Positions 59,984-64,000 of a stretch of DNA of 64,000 bases are shown here, one piece after another (positions within the stretch are counted from its first letter, which is position 1; every line of letters starts with the position of its first letter). Source of the stretch: Sneathiella glossodoripedis JCM 23214 (GTDB lineage: Bacteria; Pseudomonadota; Alphaproteobacteria; Sneathiellales; Sneathiellaceae); assembly GCF_000616095.1 (NCBI RefSeq), contig NZ_BAMS01000007.1, forward strand, positions 1 through 64,000. The letters run 5' to 3'. The notes beneath the pieces are model-generated. The model was not told the DNA's origin, ran no database searches, and saw only the letters and a program-made list of their open reading frames with translations. A program made the position numbers and the translations under genes.

Positions 59984-60957
59984 ATGAAAACGATTAAAAT
60001 GATTGCCGCGGGCGCAGCTTCGCGGCGGGAATTGCTGTTGCGGGAACTGCTAGCGCTGAAAGCTGGGATATGCCAACCCCATATCCGGATAAAACCTTCC
60101 ATACGGTCAATATCAGTGAGTTTGCAAAAGACGTAGCCGTTGCTACCGATGGCAAACTTGACATCAAGCTTCACACCGCAGCATCACTATTCAAGCATGG
60201 TGAAATTAGTAAAGCGGTTCGCGGCGGCCAAGTTCCAATCGGCGAATTTTTTCTGGGTCTGCTGACCAACGAAAACCCTGCTTTTGGTGTAGATACCCAG
60301 CCATTTCTGGCAACCAACTATGATGACGCCAAGAAACTTTGGGCGGCTCAGAAGCCTGTTGTCGAAAAATTGTTGGATAAACAGGGCATGATGCCACTTT
60401 TCTCTGTACCGTGGCCACCACAGGGGCTGTACACAAAGAAAGAAATCAAAACAGTTGAAGACTTAAAGGGACTTAAGTTCAGAACCTATAATTCAACACT
60501 TGAAAAATTTGCTCAAGCAGCCGGTGCTGCGCCTACACAGGTCGCAGTTCCTGACATTCCTCAGGCTTTCTCAACAGGTCGTGTTGAAGCAATGATTACG
60601 TCGCCTTCAACTGGTGCCAACTCAAAAGCTTGGGACTTCCTGTCACATTACACAGACATTCAGGCTTGGGTTCCAAAAAATATCGTTGTTGTGAACAAGC
60701 GGGCATTTCGTAAACTGGACAAAGATGTCCAGGATGCAGTGTTGAAAGCAGCAGCTGCTGCTGAAAAACGCGGTTGGGAAATGAGCATGGCGGAAACTGA
60801 AGCCAAAGTGAAAATTCTGAAAGAAAACGGCATGACGGTGGTTACACCTTCCGCTGAATTGATGGACGGCTTGAAAAAAATTGGCACGCAAATGCTCGAA
60901 GACTGGAAGCAGTCTGCAGGTAGTGACGGCGAAGCCATCCTGAAAGCATATAAATAA
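59984..60957 (+). pseudogene. dctP: TRAP transporter substrate-binding protein, system 3, frameshifted
   Basis: Periplasmic DctP receptor of about 324 residues. ATG at 59984 has AGGGAG seven bases upstream. The signal peptide begins MKTIKMIAAGAA; the frame breaks near 60021 where one base is lost, and the cleavage region AAGIAVAGTASAESWDMP is in the next frame. The mature protein continues PTPYPDKTFHTVNISEFAKD, then LKGLKFRTYNSTLEKFAQAA with the conserved Arg. The mature chain itself is intact. It is followed by a terminator hairpin and the membrane subunits, and lies divergent from the oxoprolinase gene. Confidence 0.86.
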
Positions 60958-60968
60958 GTTAGCGTTAC

Positions 60969-60999
60969 TAAGGCGGCTTCGGCCGCCTTATGTTTTTTT
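60969..60999 (+). terminator. Intercistronic terminator between dctP and dctQ, system 3
   Basis: TAAGGCGGC pairs with GCCGCCTTA around a TTCG tetraloop, followed by TG and seven T. It lies in the 59-base dctP-dctQ gap and ends just before the ribosome-binding site of dctQ. Same place as the hairpin in system 1. Confidence 0.9.
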
Positions 61000-61016
61000 A
61001 CGACTGGGGAGTTGGG

Positions 61017-61583
61017 ATGAGGCTAGTCTTAAACAGCCTGTATAAAGGCGGTGGGTTGCTGGGCGCTTTTTTCATATTGCTAATCGCAGTGCTCGTAGTT
61101 GCGCAAGTATTCCTGAACATGATTGATCGAGTGGCCGGTTTGGTGTTCGAAGATGCGATTGGTTTGACGATACCGTCATATTCCGATTTCACAGGCTTCT
61201 TTCTGGCGGCATCTTCTTTTTTGGCCCTCGCATACACCCTGCGTGAAGGAGGGCATATTCGGGTCACTCTGGTATTGCAGCAGTTACCTGAAAAAATTCA
61301 GCATCTGGCCGAAATTTGGTGTCTGGTGTTTGTGTCTGCCATTACAATTTTTGCAACCATCTATACCGGCTTTCTCGTACATGAATCCTGGGTTTATGAG
61401 GATATGTCCTCAGGTATGGTCGCTGTCCCGATCTGGATCCCCCAGTCTTCTGTTCTATTGGGTCTGGCCATTCTGTCCATTGCTTTGATTGATGAGTTGA
61501 TAACTGTGCTGCGTGGCGGTGCGGCAAGTTATGAGGGTAAAGGCGAAAATCTCCTCGAAAAGCTGGAAGAGGAGGGGCTTTAA
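61017..61583 (+). CDS. dctQ: TRAP transporter small membrane subunit (DctQ), system 3
   Basis: About 188 residues, four transmembrane segments. Typical parts are PSYSDFTGFFLAASSFLALA followed by YTLREGGHIRVTLVLQQLP, and SSGMVAVPIWIPQSSVLLGL. ATG at 61017 has GGGGAG five bases upstream; the frame is open from 60990. Its stop overlaps the dctM start by one base (TAATG), so the two are coupled. Confidence 0.88.
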   Translation: MRLVLNSLYKGGGLLGAFFILLIAVLVVAQVFLNMIDRVAGLVFEDAIGLTIPSYSDFTGFFLAASSFLALAYTLREGGHIRVTLVLQQLPEKIQHLAEIWCLVFVSAITIFATIYTGFLVHESWVYEDMSSGMVAVPIWIPQSSVLLGLAILSIALIDELITVLRGGAASYEGKGENLLEKLEEEGL

Positions 61584-62878
61584 TGAACGAAATCACACTC
61601 ACAGCCTTATTGCTGATTGTCCTTTTACTTCTGCTGAGTTCGGGAATATGGGTTGCCTTTTCCCTGATGGCCGTCGGAATGCTGGGAATGGCCTTGTTCA
61701 GTGGCGCCCCCTTGGGTGATGTGCTGGCAACGACAATTTGGGGGCATAGTAACAGCTGGGCGCTTGCCGCTTTGCCACTATTCATCTGGATGGGCGAAAT
61801 CCTCTTCAGATCCCGCCTTTCTGAAGACATGTTTACCGGCCTGTCGCCATGGATGGGGCGCATGCCGGGTAAATTATTGCATGTCAATATCATCGGTTGT
61901 GGCATCTTTGCAGCGGTATCCGGGTCATCAGCGGCAACTGCGGCAACGGTCGGAAAACTTTCCATACCGGAGCTTTCAAAACGGAATTACCCTGAAAATC
62001 TGGTTATTGGAACTTTGGCTGGGTCGGCAACTCTGGGCTTGCTCATTCCACCCTCCATTATTCTGATTGTTTACGGTGTGGCGACAGAGCAATCAATTGC
62101 ACGCCTGTTTATTGCAGGGGTCATCCCAGGCATATTACTGGTGTTATTGTTCGTCGGGTTTGTCATGATTTGGGCCCTGTTAAACCGCGGGAAACTTCCT
62201 CCGGAAACAACGCGCTATACACTAGCGGAAAAAATGTACGCCTCGCGCAGGCTCATTCCTGTCATCCTGTTAATTGTTGGGGTCATGGGCTCCATTTATG
62301 CTGGCATTGCATCTCCAACAGATGCCGCAGCGGTGGGAGTTTTGCTGGCGCTGGTCTTGTCTTGGTCAACGGGGTCCCTTAACCGGGATACGTTCTTTCA
62401 AGGGCTGATGGGGGCGACCAAGACCTCCTGCATGATTGCCTTTATCCTCGCAGGGGCCGCGTTTCTGACGGTTGCGATGGGGTTCACCGGGATACCAAAG
62501 ATGCTGGCGACCTGGATTGGGACGATGAACCTCTCCCCGTATGAGCTTTTGTTCGCGCTCACTATTTTCTTTGTGATACTGGGCTGCTTTCTGGATGGAA
62601 TTTCGGTGGTGGTTTTGACAACTTCCGTCATTATGCCCATGGTTGAACAGGCCGGAATTGATCCTTTATGGTTCGGAATTTACATCGTCATTGTCGTCGA
62701 AATGTCGCAAATCACACCCCCTGTCGGCTTTAACCTGTTCGTTCTGCAATCACTTACAGGGCGCAATATTTTAAATGTCGCCAAATCAGCGCTGCCGTTT
62801 TTCCTGCTTATGTTTATTGCGCTCGGTGCGATAGTCGTTTGGCCTGATCTGGTGACTTATCTGCCAAATAATATGTAG
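61583..62878 (+). CDS. dctM: TRAP transporter large membrane subunit (DctM), system 3
   Basis: 431 residues, an intact channel subunit with about 12 transmembrane segments. Hallmarks: GCGIFAAVSGSSAATAATVG, LGLLIPPSIILIVYGVATEQ and EMSQITPPVGFNLFVLQSLT. It resembles the system 1 DctM more than that of system 2. It completes a dctPQM operon. The oxoprolinase neighbour suggests 5-oxoproline or a related cyclic amide as substrate, by context only. Confidence 0.9.
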   Translation: MNEITLTALLLIVLLLLLSSGIWVAFSLMAVGMLGMALFSGAPLGDVLATTIWGHSNSWALAALPLFIWMGEILFRSRLSEDMFTGLSPWMGRMPGKLLHVNIIGCGIFAAVSGSSAATAATVGKLSIPELSKRNYPENLVIGTLAGSATLGLLIPPSIILIVYGVATEQSIARLFIAGVIPGILLVLLFVGFVMIWALLNRGKLPPETTRYTLAEKMYASRRLIPVILLIVGVMGSIYAGIASPTDAAAVGVLLALVLSWSTGSLNRDTFFQGLMGATKTSCMIAFILAGAAFLTVAMGFTGIPKMLATWIGTMNLSPYELLFALTIFFVILGCFLDGISVVVLTTSVIMPMVEQAGIDPLWFGIYIVIVVEMSQITPPVGFNLFVLQSLTGRNILNVAKSALPFFLLMFIALGAIVVWPDLVTYLPNNM

Positions 62879-62904
62879 GCTGGCTCAAAAACAAGGAGAC
62901 AAAA

Positions 62905-63419
62905 ATGACTGAAGAGCACACACCTCATATCGTATCCTCAGAACATCTGGCCTCTGAAAAGGGATGGCAGATGAGCGAGCTCGAGTATGGTTTGGTCATG
63001 GCATATAACGCTTTAACCGTTGGATGGTTCGCTGTATGACCGCGGTGGGCTATAGCGATTTTAATGGGCTGGATATTCTGGTGCTCCATAACGTCAATCA
63101 TCGTTCCAGAGAAAAGCGGTTGGTGGATGTTGGGTTTATGCTGAATGTGGAAGATAGCCATACAATTAATTACTCCATGAAAAAACTTGTGAAAGCCGAA
63201 TTGATTGAAGGCACCAAGCGGGGCAAGGAGATGTTTTACAAGACCACTGCCAAGGGCCAGAAAGTCTGTCAGGAATATCGTAAAATTCGTGAGCTCTGCC
63301 TTGTGGAAACAGCCAGTTCCACTGATCGGAACTTTGCAGAAATCAGTAAATCCGCAACTGTGCTTCGGGGGGTTTCCGGTTTGTATGATCAAGCGGCCCG
63401 GGCCGCTGCATCCATTTAA
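62905..63419 (+). pseudogene. Winged-helix (MarR-type) DNA-binding protein, frameshifted
   Basis: About 172 residues, starting at ATG 62905 with AGGAG about six bases upstream. The first part reads EKGWQMSELEYGLVMAYNA; the second FNRWMVRCMTAVGYSDFNGL then DILVLHNVNHRSREKRLVDV. The break is in the T run at 63012-63014, where one T is missing. The winged helix LNVEDSHTINYSMKKLVKAE and the C-terminal YRKIRELCLVE are intact. It follows dctM of system 3 by 26 bases and may regulate it or the oxoprolinase gene. Confidence 0.8.
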
Positions 63420-63466
63420 CGAAAAACTGCTTTGGACATTTGAAGCGATCCGTTACGCTTCATAAA

Positions 63467-64000
63467 ATGCCCAAACAGAGATCTCCAATTCCGCTTAAAA
63501 TAACTTCGCTGCAAAAAATTGCAGCGGTGTTTGCCTTTATTGTACTGGTGCTGGGCAGCATTTGGTTTGCCCGCATTTCAATTGCTCAATTTTTCTCAAC
63601 CGTTGCTTTTGATATTCTAGGAATTGAAGAGGCCGAGTTGCAGATTGTTGATCTGAATTTTACAAAACTTCAGATCAAAACCGCAAACCTGTCAGATGTC
63701 ATTCAGGCAAGCGATGTGACTGTGGAGTTTTCACCCGCAGACCTTGTTGAGGGTGTGGTTCGCAAAATCACCGTTAGCAACCTGTCGATAAATATATCTG
63801 ATTTACAACATCCGGCATTTGAAAAACTGATGTCTCTGGCCAGTACTGAGCAGAACATCTCGTCGCCCCAACAAGTGCTGGTTCCTCAAATTCAGATTGG
63901 TAATTTTCATATTTTTGAGGATACCGACGCCAGATCTATCGATTTAACAGGATCGGCTTCGCTTGGTAGAGATGGAAATATTGATGTGAATGCACTGGCT
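63467..64000 (+). CDS. AsmA/YdbH-like large protein, N-terminal part
   Basis: An open frame of 178 codons that runs off the right edge, so its end is unseen. It begins MPKQRSPIPLKITSLQ, followed by one transmembrane segment (AAVFAFIVLVLGSIWFARIS) and then repeated beta-rich sequence: AELQIVDLNFTKLQIKTANL, VVRKITVSNLSINISDL. This layout fits YdbH/AsmA-type proteins thought to move lipids between the membranes. The family call is tentative. The start ATG has no strong ribosome-binding site. Confidence 0.6.
   Translation, partial: MPKQRSPIPLKITSLQKIAAVFAFIVLVLGSIWFARISIAQFFSTVAFDILGIEEAELQIVDLNFTKLQIKTANLSDVIQASDVTVEFSPADLVEGVVRKITVSNLSINISDLQHPAFEKLMSLASTEQNISSPQQVLVPQIQIGNFHIFEDTDARSIDLTGSASLGRDGNIDVNALA

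Noticed and set aside
63205-63465. Open frame of 86 codons overlapping the winged-helix gene
   Set aside because: It is out of frame with the conserved winged-helix sequence and has no separate signal.

Overview
The window looks like a chromosomal segment of a heterotrophic, probably marine alphaproteobacterium. This is inferred from gene content, not from any marker gene. Supporting signs are three TRAP transporters, a polyamine-type ABC importer, a PAS_5-domain protein, a DUF2783 protein beside a FAD monooxygenase, an EncFtn-type ferritin and 5-oxoprolinase. I see no rRNA, tRNA, CRISPR array, transposase or prophage.

Layout. 1-4000: unrecognised, AT-leaning genes with long empty spacers. 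4034-12930: enzymes of small-molecule and redox metabolism (nitronate monooxygenase, DUF2254 membrane protein, nitroreductase, cold-shock protein with a DEAD-box helicase, azoreductase), then two LysR regulators, each divergent from a likely target. 13298-16087: a secreted unknown and catalase-peroxidase. 16767-21970: a polyamine/opine-type ABC importer (ATPase, binding protein, two enlarged permeases). 21947-28490: periplasmic sugar dehydrogenase, PAS protein, 2-oxoglutarate oxygenase, hybrid histidine kinase and an SDR. 28824-37325: a catabolic island with two TRAP systems around a GAF protein, an amidohydrolase and a TetR regulator. 37384-41243: two tandem intact paralogues of a family I cannot name, each behind the same 33-nt leader. 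41272-49997: signalling, mechanosensitive and metal-ion genes, an EncFtn ferritin with no encapsulin beside it, a Gfo/Idh/MocA dehydrogenase, a second PAS kinase and a MarR regulator. 50147-53247: aromatic/tyrosine catabolism (FAD monooxygenase, DUF2783, 4-hydroxyphenylpyruvate dioxygenase). 53336-59872: glycerophosphodiesterase, CoA transferase, DUF2892 protein and a fused 5-oxoprolinase. 59918-63419: a third TRAP system divergent from the oxoprolinase, then a winged-helix regulator. 63467 to the edge: the start of a large AsmA/YdbH-like protein.

How the genes work together. Most loci pair an importer with catabolic enzymes and a local regulator. All three dctP genes are followed by a stem-loop, which fits a need for more binding protein than membrane subunits.

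Sequence quality. Thirteen otherwise well-conserved genes are split by small deletions, twelve of one base and one of two, often in short homopolymers. Conserved residues continue on both sides of each break. I read these mainly as read or assembly errors rather than gene decay, and annotate each as one broken gene.
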